A stretch of DNA of 17,685 bases. Origin: Kiritimatiellia bacterium (GTDB lineage Bacteria; Verrucomicrobiota; Kiritimatiellia; RFP12; UBA1067). Positions 6,276 to 13,937 of this stretch are shown here, one piece after another. The stretch spans positions 1 to 17,685 of the forward strand of contig CAAGNL010000289.1 in NCBI GenBank assembly GCA_900771305.1, in the 5' to 3' direction. Made by a program: the position numbers and the translations under genes. The notes under the pieces are model-generated. The model was not told the DNA's origin. It ran no database searches and worked only from the letters and a program-made list of their open reading frames with translations. Every line of letters begins with the position of its first letter. Position 1 is the stretch's first letter.

Positions 6276-7373
6276 CTATCTTTGACGACGGAAGAGCTCG
6301 CAGCCAATTGCAAAGAATACAATGTCGGGCACAACCGCCGCGAGAATCGGCGGCATCCAGCCCTTCTTCGCACAGACCATGAACCCGATCGTGAGACCAT
6401 AGAAGGCAAAGAACATGCACAGCGCGCCGACAATGCCCTTGAAGACGCTCTGCCTTCCCGTCGCGATTCCCGCCGGAATCGCGAACAGCGTGATCACGAT
6501 GCAGGCCAGCGGAGCGATGATCTGGGCCGCGATGTCATAGACGAGCCCCCGTCGCGTCTCCTGGGTAATGGCGGGATGCATCTTCAGATAGTGGAGACGC
6601 TCCACCGTTGAGCAGAAGGCGAGATCCCGGTTTTGCAGGAGGAAGTCACGGGGCTTCTCGTCGAACTCGAAAAACGGCCGCAGTGTCAGCTTGTCCAGCT
6701 CGGGCGTCGGCGAAGCCATCTCCATTCCCAGCTCGCTGTAGTAGGAGATTTCGGGATCCATCAGATGCCACACCCCGTCCAGGCATTCCGCCCGAGGCGA
6801 GACAATGGTCATCTTTCGGCCACCACCAGGATAGTTCACCGAGATGGAGACGTCCTCGAGGATGGAGGCCTCCTCGTTCACCAGCATCCCGACACGCCAC
6901 GTACGACTCTTCGCCGCGTTGTGGAACACGATATCGTCCGCCTTCTCCATGTCCTCTTCACGGAACTTGTTCGCCTTGTACTGTTTGGCCCACTGCCCGT
7001 ACTTCGGCACATAGAACTCGTTCACCCATCCCACGAAGACCGCCATGAGCGTGGCGGCGACGAGAAGTGGCTTCACGATGGTGAAGAATCCAATGCCGCT
7101 CGCCCGCATTGCGATGAGCTCGGAATGCCGACAGAAGTTCCACATCGTGTAGAGCGTCGCCAGCATCAGACACGCCGGCGCCATCCACTCGAAGTAGGGC
7201 GCAAGATACCCCGAGAGATACTGCGCGGCCTTCAACAAGCCGGGCTTCGCCTCGGCCAATCTGCTGAACGAGCCGAAGAGCTCGAACAGCAGATAGATCG
7301 AGAGAAACCCCATCGTGCAGTAGAACAGGGGAACACAGAACTCGCGGAAAACGTATCGAGAGAGGATCTTCAT
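6276..7373 (-). CDS. LptF/LptG-family (YjgP/YjgQ) LPS export permease
   Basis: A 365-residue inner-membrane protein of the Lpt ABC exporter that draws lipopolysaccharide from the inner membrane. Membrane segments are apparent near residues 13-33, 58-80 and 97-118, then a roughly 150-residue periplasmic beta-jellyroll, then segments near 279-300, 308-328 and 333-352. The N-terminal MKILSRYVFREF and the cytoplasmic coupling segment CRHSELIAMRASGI (81-94) are family hallmarks. I cannot tell LptF from LptG from one copy. The ATG follows the kduD TAA with no base between them, so translation is probably coupled. The pairing of an envelope gene with a uronate catabolic operon is unusual. Confidence 0.88.
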   Translation of the reverse strand: MKILSRYVFREFCVPLFYCTMGFLSIYLLFELFGSFSRLAEAKPGLLKAAQYLSGYLAPYFEWMAPACLMLATLYTMWNFCRHSELIAMRASGIGFFTIVKPLLVAATLMAVFVGWVNEFYVPKYGQWAKQYKANKFREEDMEKADDIVFHNAAKSRTWRVGMLVNEEASILEDVSISVNYPGGGRKMTIVSPRAECLDGVWHLMDPEISYYSELGMEMASPTPELDKLTLRPFFEFDEKPRDFLLQNRDLAFCSTVERLHYLKMHPAITQETRRGLVYDIAAQIIAPLACIVITLFAIPAGIATGRQSVFKGIVGALCMFFAFYGLTIGFMVCAKKGWMPPILAAVVPDIVFFAIGCELFRRQR

Positions 7374-8138
7374 TTAGCGGGCGAGCCACCCTCCGTCACA
7401 CGCGTACATGAAGCCCGTCACATAGTCGCTCGCCGGCGCGGCGAGGAAGACGCAGAGCCCCTTGAGGTCGTCCGGCGTGCCCCAGCGCCCCGCGGGGATA
7501 CGGTCGAGAATCGCCTTGTTGCGCTTCTTGTCCGCCCGGATCGGCGCCGTGTTCGCCGTGGCGATGTAGCCGGGGGCGATCGCATTCACGCAGATGCCGT
7601 ACTTGCTGAGCTCGTTCGCCATGAGCATCGTGAGGGACTTGATGCCGCCCTTCGCGGCCGCGTAGCCCGGAATCAGGATGCCGCCCTGGAAGGAGAGCAT
7701 CGAGCCGATGTTGATGATCTTGCCGCCCTTGCCCTGCTTCACCATCTGCCGCGCCGCCGCCTGCGAGAGGAAGAACGGCGTCGAGAGGTTGATGGAGATC
7801 ACGTCGTTCCAGTTCTTCGCGCTGTGCTCGAGGAACGGCTCGCGGCGGATGATGCCCGCGTTGGTCCCGAGGATGGCCACGCGGCCAAGGGCCTTCACCA
7901 CCTTCGCGACGATCTTCGGAGCCTCCTTCTCGCCCTTCGCGAGGTCGGCCTTGATGCCGATCGCCTTGCGGCCGAGCTTCTTGATCGCCTCGATCGTCTC
8001 GTCCATCGGAATCACGTCGACGATCGCGATGTCCGCGCCCGCCTCCGCGAGCCCCAGCGCATACGCCTGGCCGATGCCACGCCCCGCGCCCGTCACGATT
8101 GCAACCTTGCCATCCAGCTTGAACTGATCCAAAATCAT
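7374..8138 (-). CDS. kduD: 2-dehydro-3-deoxy-D-gluconate 5-dehydrogenase (KduD), SDR family
   Basis: KduD reduces 3-deoxy-D-glycero-2,5-hexodiulosonate (DKII) to 2-keto-3-deoxygluconate in the cytoplasm, using NAD(P)H. The 254-residue protein is a classical short-chain dehydrogenase: cofactor motif TGAGRGIG (16-23), NAG (93-95), Asn117, and the catalytic Ser146, Tyr159, Lys163. The C-terminal TGFMYACDGGW (241-251) matches KduD. The start at 8138 is chosen because it gives the family N-terminus ILDQFKLDGKVAIVTG, with AGAGG 7 nt upstream. The reading frame extends further upstream but that part overlaps kduI and resembles nothing. Being 47 nt after kduI supports KduD over other SDRs. Confidence 0.93.
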   Translation of the reverse strand: MILDQFKLDGKVAIVTGAGRGIGQAYALGLAEAGADIAIVDVIPMDETIEAIKKLGRKAIGIKADLAKGEKEAPKIVAKVVKALGRVAILGTNAGIIRREPFLEHSAKNWNDVISINLSTPFFLSQAAARQMVKQGKGGKIINIGSMLSFQGGILIPGYAAAKGGIKSLTMLMANELSKYGICVNAIAPGYIATANTAPIRADKKRNKAILDRIPAGRWGTPDDLKGLCVFLAAPASDYVTGFMYACDGGWLAR

Positions 8139-8156
8139 CTTGTCGCCTCTTCTAAT

Positions 8157-8177
8157 CTTGAACCTTGAACTTGGAAC
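8157..8177. repeat. Three tandem 7-bp units in the kduI-kduD gap
   Basis: CTTGAAC (8157-8163), CTTGAAC (8164-8170) and TTGGAAC (8171-8177, partly diverged) lie head to tail in the 47-nt gap. On the mRNA strand this reads GTTCAAG repeats ahead of the kduD start. Confidence 0.7.
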
Positions 8178-8185
8178 CCGACACT

Positions 8186-9016
8186 TCAGCGCAGCGCGCT
8201 GACCGCGATGCCGTCCATGTCGTCGAACACCTGGTTCTCGCCGCCCATCGCCCAGCAGAAGGTGTAGGCCTTCGTGCCGACGCCGGAGTGGATGGACCAC
8301 ATCGGCGAGATCACGACGTCATGGTCGTGCATCGCCAGGTGGCGCGTCTCGTCGCCGGGCCCCATGAAATGGAACACGCACTGGTCGGGCTCGATGCCGA
8401 AGTACATGTAGATCTCCGTGCGGCGCTCGTGCGTGTGCGCGGGCATCGTGTTCCAGTTGCTGCCGGGTTCAAGCTCCGTGTAGCCCATCACCAGCTGGCA
8501 GCTGTCGCAGCGGCCGGGCAGGATGAACTGGTGGATCGTGCGGAGATTGCAGTCCTCCTTCGTGCCGCAGTGGCGGTGGTTCGCGTCCTCAAAGCGGATG
8601 AGCTTCGTGGGGAACTCCTTGTGAGCCGGATAGCTCACGAGGTAGAACATCGCAGGCGTCTTCGCGCTCTTGGACGCGAAGACGATCTTCTTCGTGCCGC
8701 GGCCCACGTAGAGGACCTCGCGCGGCTTCAGCACGTACTTCTTGCCATCGCACGTCACCGTGCCCTCGCCGCCCACGTTGAGGACGCCAAGCTCGCGGCG
8801 CTCGCAGAAGTATTCGCTCGCGATCTCCTTGCCGGCCGGCATCGAGAGAGCCTTTGCCGTCGGCACGGCGAACCCCGCGATTCCGCGCTCAACCTCGCAG
8901 TACATGAGGTTGACCTTGCCCTTTTCGCAGAGCGTGGTGTGCATGAACGCAGCGCGCAGCTCCTGGGTCGTCATGCGCTTGTATTCGTTCTTGCCGACCG
9001 TGTAGCGTACTTCCAT
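8186..9016 (-). CDS. kduI: 5-dehydro-4-deoxy-D-glucuronate isomerase (KduI)
   Basis: KduI converts 4-deoxy-L-threo-5-hexosulose uronate (DKI), the spontaneous product of unsaturated galacturonate, to DKII for KduD. The 276-residue double-cupin protein has the normal length. The zinc ligands His194, His196, Glu201 and His243 (in PAHTHERRTE and MWSIHSG) match E. coli His196, His198, Glu203 and His245 with a constant offset of two. No signal peptide, so cytoplasmic. AAGGAG (9023-9028) sits 6 nt before the ATG. It is the first gene of kduI-kduD-lptF/G and has its own promoter immediately after the stop of the large pectinase gene. Confidence 0.96.
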   Translation of the reverse strand: MEVRYTVGKNEYKRMTTQELRAAFMHTTLCEKGKVNLMYCEVERGIAGFAVPTAKALSMPAGKEIASEYFCERRELGVLNVGGEGTVTCDGKKYVLKPREVLYVGRGTKKIVFASKSAKTPAMFYLVSYPAHKEFPTKLIRFEDANHRHCGTKEDCNLRTIHQFILPGRCDSCQLVMGYTELEPGSNWNTMPAHTHERRTEIYMYFGIEPDQCVFHFMGPGDETRHLAMHDHDVVISPMWSIHSGVGTKAYTFCWAMGGENQVFDDMDGIAVSALR

Positions 9017-9045
9017 TTGAGACTCCTTGTTGAAATGGTGGCAGG

Positions 9046-9054
9046 ATTATACCA
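9046..9054 (-). promoter_or_regulatory. Extended -10 promoter of kduI
   Basis: TGgTATAAT on the minus strand (9054 to 9046) is a perfect extended -10. The -35 region lies within the end of the upstream gene and is poor. The transcription start would be near 9039, leaving about 23 nt of leader that includes the AAGGAG of kduI. Confidence 0.6.
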
Positions 9055-9074
9055 AAAATCGCCTAGCGGAGCGA
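9054..9074 (-). terminator. Weak stem with U-tract at the end of the GH105/PL22 gene
   Basis: On the minus strand TCGC (9074 to 9071) and GCGA (9062 to 9059) can pair across an 8-nt loop holding the TAG stop, followed directly by five T (9058 to 9054). The stem is only 4 bp, so termination would be partial. The T-run runs straight into the kduI -10. Confidence 0.3.
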
Positions 9075-12000
9075 GACCTTGACTGGCGCGCGCAGCGCCA
9101 TCGCGAATTCCTTCACCACTCGCTGCCAAGCCTTCGCGTCCTTCACGCGCCCCGCGCCGCTCCACGTCGCGCCCGCCCAGTAGGAAATCCCCTTCCCGGC
9201 CGTGGCGGGGAAGAGATACCGGCAGCCCAGCTCGTCCGTTTCGGTCGTCGCCGGCCCCATCTTCGGGTCGAGGAGGACGGCCGTGGCGATGGTCCCCGTG
9301 TCCTTGCCGTCGACGTTTTCCGGCTCCCAGTTTGCAATCCACGCCTGCTTCAGATCGTCGACGATCGTGCCATCGTGCTGCCGCGCCTGCCCACAGTCAA
9401 GCCCCGGCCCCACCTTCACGTCCGCCGGCGCCTTGCCCGCGAACCTCGCCGTGTAGTGGGCGAAGAACTGGCCGCGGTCCAGCGTCACGCGACGCGTCTC
9501 CTGGCCGAAGCCGCCCCAGGCCGGATAGGTGATCTCGAACTCCGTCCGCACCGGACCGCTCTGGATCATCTTCGTCTTCGACCAGTTGACCGAGAACTTC
9601 CAGCCATCCGCCGCACGGGCGCCGAGACCGCCGCAGCCGCGGCTCGGGCCGACCTTGTAGTTGTCCATTCCCTCGCCGTGGTTCTTGTGGTAGGAGCCCT
9701 CGCCCGTGCGCTCGACGAACCAGCGGTGGAGAACCGGATACGAGACGCACTTGTTGATGATGTCGATGCCGCTCGAGACGAGCTTCTGCCCCTTCGGCGC
9801 CGGCTCCATGATGACCGGACCATACGCCCGCGCGCCAAAGCAGTCGTTTTCCCAGGCGAAGTCGTCCATTCGCTCCGGCAGATGCTGGCTCCAGCAGACA
9901 ATCGAGAGATCCGCCTGCGGCAGCGACGCGTCCGCGAGAATGCGGAATTCCTTCGTCTCCTTCGCACCCAGACGGGTCGAGAAGAGCAAAGCGCCGTTCT
10001 TCTTGTCGTCCTGATAGGCGACCGGCACGTTCGCCGCGAGATCCCACACGCGGACGGCGGTATCGCCAGGCTTCAGGCCGAGATCGTCCCACTTCACGCT
10101 GACCGTCTCCGCACACCGCGTCACGTCGAGCGGATTCTCGACGACCACGGTCTTGCCCCCCTTCGGTGGCTCCATCGTCGTGCGCGCAATCAGCTGGTCG
10201 ACCGGCGTCAGATAGACCTCCATGTTGCCGCGCGCGTTGTTCGCCGTGGAGATCACCCACTTGCCGTCGCCGCTGAAGTGCGGATGCGGATCGGGATGGA
10301 GCCTGCTCTCGTTGTTCTCCGGCATCAGCGCGGGACGCGTCGAATAGACTTCGACCGTGCGCTTCGTCTCGCGGTTGTAGAACTTCACGTTCCACGTGCA
10401 GCCGCGCCACCACTTCGCCGGCGCCACGTCGTAGACGACGTACTTCTTGTCGCGCGACAGCATGTTGTGCCGCGCCTTCACGTCGGGGCAGTAGCATTCC
10501 TGCCTGCCCGTGGCGAGATCGGCCAGACTCTGGTGGTACACGCCGCCGCCGCACCAGCTGAAGCCCGCACCGTCGTCATCCCAGATCTCGTGCGACGCCC
10601 CGTTCTTCTCGCGGGCCGGCACCATCTCGCGCGAACCGTCCGGACGTACCAGCCACATGCGCGGATACCAGCCCGTCTTCGCACGGTACGCCTTCGCGTC
10701 CGGCGCCTGCCAGCAGCCCTCCCACGCGCACAGCGCGAGATCGTCGCGCACCGGATTGATCTGGCCGTGGTTCGCGAAGAAGTCCGTCGTCCCCCAGCTC
10801 TCGTACTTGCCCGTTGCCAGCTCCACCAGCCCCTGCACATAGTTCGTCGCGCCGTTGGCCTGGAGAATCCGCGACTCGATGAACGCCTTTTTCCGATCGG
10901 CCGTCAGCGTCAGATGCGTAAACGGATAGCCGACCTTCGCACCGTCCTTCAGCAGTTCTTTCGGATAGTCGCACAGTTTCGTCTCGACGGTCGGATTGCG
11001 GAAGTCGCAGCGGTAAAACGCCAGTTCGCGGTAGTAGACCATGTAGTCGTCCTTCACGTCGACAAAGGGAATCTGCCCGTTGATCTTCGGCAGGTCGATC
11101 AGCTCGTCCTTTTCGAGGTCGACCAGCGCCTTGTGCTTGGCGTTCGGCGGAACCTTCTTGAGCGGACGCCCCTTCTTGTCCACGGCAGTGCGACGCTCGT
11201 TCTTCGAGACGTCCACCAGGAGGAAACGCCCGTCCGCCGTCATCGACTTCGCGGTGAAGTAGACGGACTGCACGTTCTTCTCCACGCCGCCCGAGAGCGC
11301 ATAGGAGACGACGCCCGACACGGGATCGACGCGCTTTTCGAAGAGCTTGGAGGTCGCCGGCGTCCGCAGTCCCTCCAGCTTCCCGGCGCCGGTTTCGAGC
11401 AGCACCGTCGAAATCCAGAGCATGGGAGCCTGGCCATGGGGATCGCCGTTCACCCGCGGACGGTCGAAGTAGTACTGCAGGTCGTCCTTCTTGCCCGTTC
11501 CCACGCAGACGTCCGAAATGTTCGCGAAGGTGTCGAGACGGTCGCAGAGCGCCAGCCACGCCTTGCGGGCCGCCGGACCATACTGCGCCGGATCCAGCCA
11601 GCCGCGCGCGACGCCCGTCATGAACGCATACGCGAACATCGCCGTGCAGGAGGTCTCGCCCCAGTTGCGCGAATCGTCCGGCCTGTCGACGAGCTGGCTC
11701 CAGAGACCGTCCGGACGCTGGTATTTCAGCAGCGTGGACATCATCGCATGGTACCCTTCCAGGATCCGCGACCGGAACTCGCTGTCCGCCGGCAGGCGGT
11801 CCAGAACGAGCGCCATGCCCGCAGCCATCCAGCCGTCGCCGCGTCCCCACACGTACTTCACGTCGGGCGCATGGTAGAAGAGTCCCTTCGCGGGCCCCTC
11901 CTTCAGCTGCAGCTCGTCCAGGTAGAGACACATCTCGCGGGCCGCGCGGTCGATGTACTTCCGGTCGCCCGTCGCGCGGAACGCCTGGCTCTGGAGAACC

Positions 12001-12596
12001 GTGATCATGTACATGTCGTCGATCCACAGACGCGTCTGCGGCGTGTAGCCCTTCGCCCAGAAGCCCTCCTGGACCTCCTTCGGCGGCATATGCCGCTCCT
12101 TCAGCGTCCCCTCGCACGGCGGCGTCCACTGCGTGTCGGCGTAGAAGTTGCCCATTTCGAGGCAGCGCGGATCCTTGTTGCCCAGATAGACTTCATACGG
12201 CAGCGCGCCGAAGATCGTGTCGTCCACGTGGTACGGACGCGAGCAGCAGCGGTTCTTCGGCTTGCCGGGCAAGAAGTCCTCGAAGAGACGGATCAGCTTC
12301 GCCTCGCGGGCGGCGTCGCCGTCCAGGCGCGCGCACTCGATCGCATTCACCCACAGCGAGACCACCGAATACTGGACGGCCCGGTTCCAGCCGTAGCCCT
12401 CGTTGCCGTGATACCCTTTCGGACGATAGTTCTCCGGACGGGACGAGAGGAACTGGTCGGTGATCCGCCGGGAGATCGTCCCCGGGTCCGTTCCCTCCGG
12501 AAGGTTCTTGAAATACGCATTCAGCGGCGTCTCGGCGCCCAGCACCAGAGCCGACACGCACGCCAGCGCGAACGGGAACAGAAACTTTGCCTTCAT
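9063..12596 (-). CDS. Secreted GH105 + PL22 + DUF4861 pectin-degrading fusion protein
   Basis: A 1177-residue exported protein with three parts. A signal peptide (1-21, VLGA/E) is followed by a GH88/GH105-type (alpha/alpha)6 barrel, about 35-405: YGWNRAVQYS (68-77), HVDDTIFGALPYEVY (123-137), WIDDMYMI (191-198) with the likely catalytic Asp, and WGRGDGW (250-256). GH105 removes unsaturated uronic acid from rhamnogalacturonan or galacturonan oligomers. Residues 430-810 resemble a PL22 oligogalacturonate lyase beta-propeller: SMTADGRFLLVD, ANHGQINPVRDD with His610, SHEIWDDDG with His669, HPDPHPHFSGDG with His771 and His773 as likely metal ligands. Residues 818-1177 match DUF4861: WENDCFGARAYGP, SGIDIINK, YHKNHGEGMDNYKVGPSRGCGG (split, 969-990), SGPVRTEFEITY. 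AAAGG lies 9 nt before the ATG, 17 nt after galM. All three families occur in pectin loci. Their union in one exported chain is what stands out. Confidence 0.88.
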   Translation of the reverse strand: MKAKFLFPFALACVSALVLGAETPLNAYFKNLPEGTDPGTISRRITDQFLSSRPENYRPKGYHGNEGYGWNRAVQYSVVSLWVNAIECARLDGDAAREAKLIRLFEDFLPGKPKNRCCSRPYHVDDTIFGALPYEVYLGNKDPRCLEMGNFYADTQWTPPCEGTLKERHMPPKEVQEGFWAKGYTPQTRLWIDDMYMITVLQSQAFRATGDRKYIDRAAREMCLYLDELQLKEGPAKGLFYHAPDVKYVWGRGDGWMAAGMALVLDRLPADSEFRSRILEGYHAMMSTLLKYQRPDGLWSQLVDRPDDSRNWGETSCTAMFAYAFMTGVARGWLDPAQYGPAARKAWLALCDRLDTFANISDVCVGTGKKDDLQYYFDRPRVNGDPHGQAPMLWISTVLLETGAGKLEGLRTPATSKLFEKRVDPVSGVVSYALSGGVEKNVQSVYFTAKSMTADGRFLLVDVSKNERRTAVDKKGRPLKKVPPNAKHKALVDLEKDELIDLPKINGQIPFVDVKDDYMVYYRELAFYRCDFRNPTVETKLCDYPKELLKDGAKVGYPFTHLTLTADRKKAFIESRILQANGATNYVQGLVELATGKYESWGTTDFFANHGQINPVRDDLALCAWEGCWQAPDAKAYRAKTGWYPRMWLVRPDGSREMVPAREKNGASHEIWDDDGAGFSWCGGGVYHQSLADLATGRQECYCPDVKARHNMLSRDKKYVVYDVAPAKWWRGCTWNVKFYNRETKRTVEVYSTRPALMPENNESRLHPDPHPHFSGDGKWVISTANNARGNMEVYLTPVDQLIARTTMEPPKGGKTVVVENPLDVTRCAETVSVKWDDLGLKPGDTAVRVWDLAANVPVAYQDDKKNGALLFSTRLGAKETKEFRILADASLPQADLSIVCWSQHLPERMDDFAWENDCFGARAYGPVIMEPAPKGQKLVSSGIDIINKCVSYPVLHRWFVERTGEGSYHKNHGEGMDNYKVGPSRGCGGLGARAADGWKFSVNWSKTKMIQSGPVRTEFEITYPAWGGFGQETRRVTLDRGQFFAHYTARFAGKAPADVKVGPGLDCGQARQHDGTIVDDLKQAWIANWEPENVDGKDTGTIATAVLLDPKMGPATTETDELGCRYLFPATAGKGISYWAGATWSGAGRVKDAKAWQRVVKEFAMALRAPVKVSLR

Positions 12597-12613
12597 GCCA
12601 TAGGGCCTTTCGA

Positions 12614-13657
12614 TTAGATCACGAACGCCTTGCAGCGCACGCCGAAGCGATACTCGGTGGTCGAACGGTAGACCTTGCCCGGACGCAGGATCGTGTCGTG
12701 GAAATTCGGCTGGTTGACCGAATCCGGGTAGTGCTGCGTCTCAAGCGCCACGCCCGCGAACGGAAAGAGCGGACGCGCGAACTGGTCCTTCAGCGCATCC
12801 GTGAACGCGCCGCCTGCATAGATCTGGATGCCGGGTTCGGTCGTCCACGTCTCGAGCACTCGCCCGGAGACCGGATCCTCCACGACCGCCGCCTTCGCAA
12901 GCGAACCGTCCTGCGACGTCAAGGCGAAGTTGTGGTCGTACATGCCGTTCATCCGCGCGCCGATCGCCTTCGGCTTCGCGAAGTCGAAGTCCGTCCCCGC
13001 CACGGCGGGAATTTCACCCGTCGGAATCTGTCCCTTTCCAAGCGGCGTGTAGCCGCTTGCGGCCACCGTGAGCAGATGCTCCGAAACGGGCGCGCGCCGG
13101 TCTCCGCTCAGGTTGAAGTAGACGTGGTGCGTGAAGTTGACGGGCGTCGCCTTGTCGGTGATCGCCTCCCAGGCAATCGTCCAGACGTTCTTCTGCGAGA
13201 ACGTGTAGACCACCTTCACCTCGAGGTTGCCCGGGAAGCCACCTTCGCCGTCCGGACTCTTCAGGCGCAGAATGAGCCCATCGGAACCATCCGCCGTCTT
13301 GAACGGCTCCGCGTTCCAGATCTTGTCGTGGAATCCCTCCGCGCCACCGTGCAGGGTGCACGGCATGTCGTCGGGACGGATGTTCGTCGGCAGCGTGTAC
13401 TCGATGCCGTCCACCTTGAACTTCCCGCCCGCGATGCGGTTCGCATAGCGTCCGATCAGCGACCCTCCGAAGCCGGGCTTCGCGAAGTCGAGCGACACCG
13501 CCACGTTCTCGCAGTGTCCCTTGCTGTCCGGAACAGAAATCCGACGCACCTTGCCACCATAGTCCAGAACCTCGAGTTCGGCCCCCGCGGAACCCTCAAG
13601 CGTGAACGACATGATTCGACGGCCGTCAGCCGTCTTGCCATATTCGGAAATCTTCAT
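12614..13657 (-). CDS. galM: Aldose 1-epimerase (mutarotase)
   Basis: Interconverts alpha and beta anomers of aldoses such as galactose, or possibly L-rhamnose or uronates in this locus. The 347-residue protein has the GalM blocks: GRYANRIAGGKF (69-80), TLHGGAEGFHDK (101-112) with His103, NFTHHVYFNLSG (174-185), YDHNF (240-244) with Asp241, and ETQHYPDSVNQP (306-317) with catalytic base Glu306. The usual TNH before YFNL is THH here: the catalytic His178 is kept and the preceding Asn is His177. No signal peptide, so cytoplasmic. AAGGAG (13667-13672) overlaps the stop of the carrier-protein gene and lies 9 nt before the ATG. The next gene begins 17 nt downstream. Confidence 0.93.
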   Translation of the reverse strand: MKISEYGKTADGRRIMSFTLEGSAGAELEVLDYGGKVRRISVPDSKGHCENVAVSLDFAKPGFGGSLIGRYANRIAGGKFKVDGIEYTLPTNIRPDDMPCTLHGGAEGFHDKIWNAEPFKTADGSDGLILRLKSPDGEGGFPGNLEVKVVYTFSQKNVWTIAWEAITDKATPVNFTHHVYFNLSGDRRAPVSEHLLTVAASGYTPLGKGQIPTGEIPAVAGTDFDFAKPKAIGARMNGMYDHNFALTSQDGSLAKAAVVEDPVSGRVLETWTTEPGIQIYAGGAFTDALKDQFARPLFPFAGVALETQHYPDSVNQPNFHDTILRPGKVYRSTTEYRFGVRCKAFVI

Positions 13658-13670
13658 CTGAACATTCTCC

Positions 13671-13886
13671 TTATGCGTTTAAATAGGGTGCGAAATCGCC
13701 CAAAGTCATCAGATTCGGCACAATCTCCAGCGGGATGGACGAACCATACCGCGCCTCCGTCTCCATCACGAGGCGCAGATGCATCACGCTGTCCCATTCG
13801 GGGATCGAGCCATACGCCGTCTCGGGCGTGAGCGTGCCCTTCTGCACCCCCAGCGTCTCCGCGGCGAAATCAAGAAAGTCTTCCAT
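13671..13886 (-). CDS. Acyl-carrier-like (phosphopantetheine-binding) protein
   Basis: A 71-residue carrier protein. EWDSVMHLRLV (30-40) is the 4'-phosphopantetheine attachment motif with Ser33. Helix I (2-13), the long loop and the C-terminal LGDFAPYL helix fit the four-helix ACP fold. The central Trp-Asp-Ser resembles specialised carrier proteins rather than fatty-acid AcpP, which usually has ADSLD. The start at 13886 is preferred to an in-frame ATG at 13895, because that ATG lies inside the TATAAT -10 and could not be transcribed. The chosen ATG is 7 nt after the -10 with no Shine-Dalgarno. No ligase, synthase or phosphopantetheinyl transferase lies nearby. It is the first gene of the operon with galM and the GH105/PL22 fusion. 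Confidence 0.82.
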   Translation of the reverse strand: MEDFLDFAAETLGVQKGTLTPETAYGSIPEWDSVMHLRLVMETEARYGSSIPLEIVPNLMTLGDFAPYLNA

Positions 13887-13893
13887 GCCGGAC

Positions 13894-13902
13894 ATTATAC
13901 CA
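13894..13902 (-). promoter_or_regulatory. Extended -10 promoter of the carrier protein-galM-pectinase operon
   Basis: TGgTATAAT on the minus strand (13902 to 13894). The 7 nt GTCCGGC then lead to the ATG at 13886, so the start point would fall at the start codon. TTGGAC (13918 to 13913) is present but only 13 nt from the -10, too close for a standard -35. Confidence 0.6.
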
Positions 13903-13937
13903 TACCCGGCCTGTCCAAAGAAGACCGACGGATGGGC

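Noticed and set aside
8139..8300. N-terminal extension of KduD
   Set aside because: The extra residues overlap the end of kduI, are not SDR-like, and the ATG at 8138 gives the standard KduD N-terminus.
9027..12617. Plus-strand open frame of nearly 1200 codons opposite the GH105/PL22 gene
   Set aside because: It mirrors a strongly supported minus-strand gene; the product is Arg/His/Val-rich and matches nothing. In GC-rich genes that avoid TTA, CTA and TCA codons the antisense frame stays open by chance.
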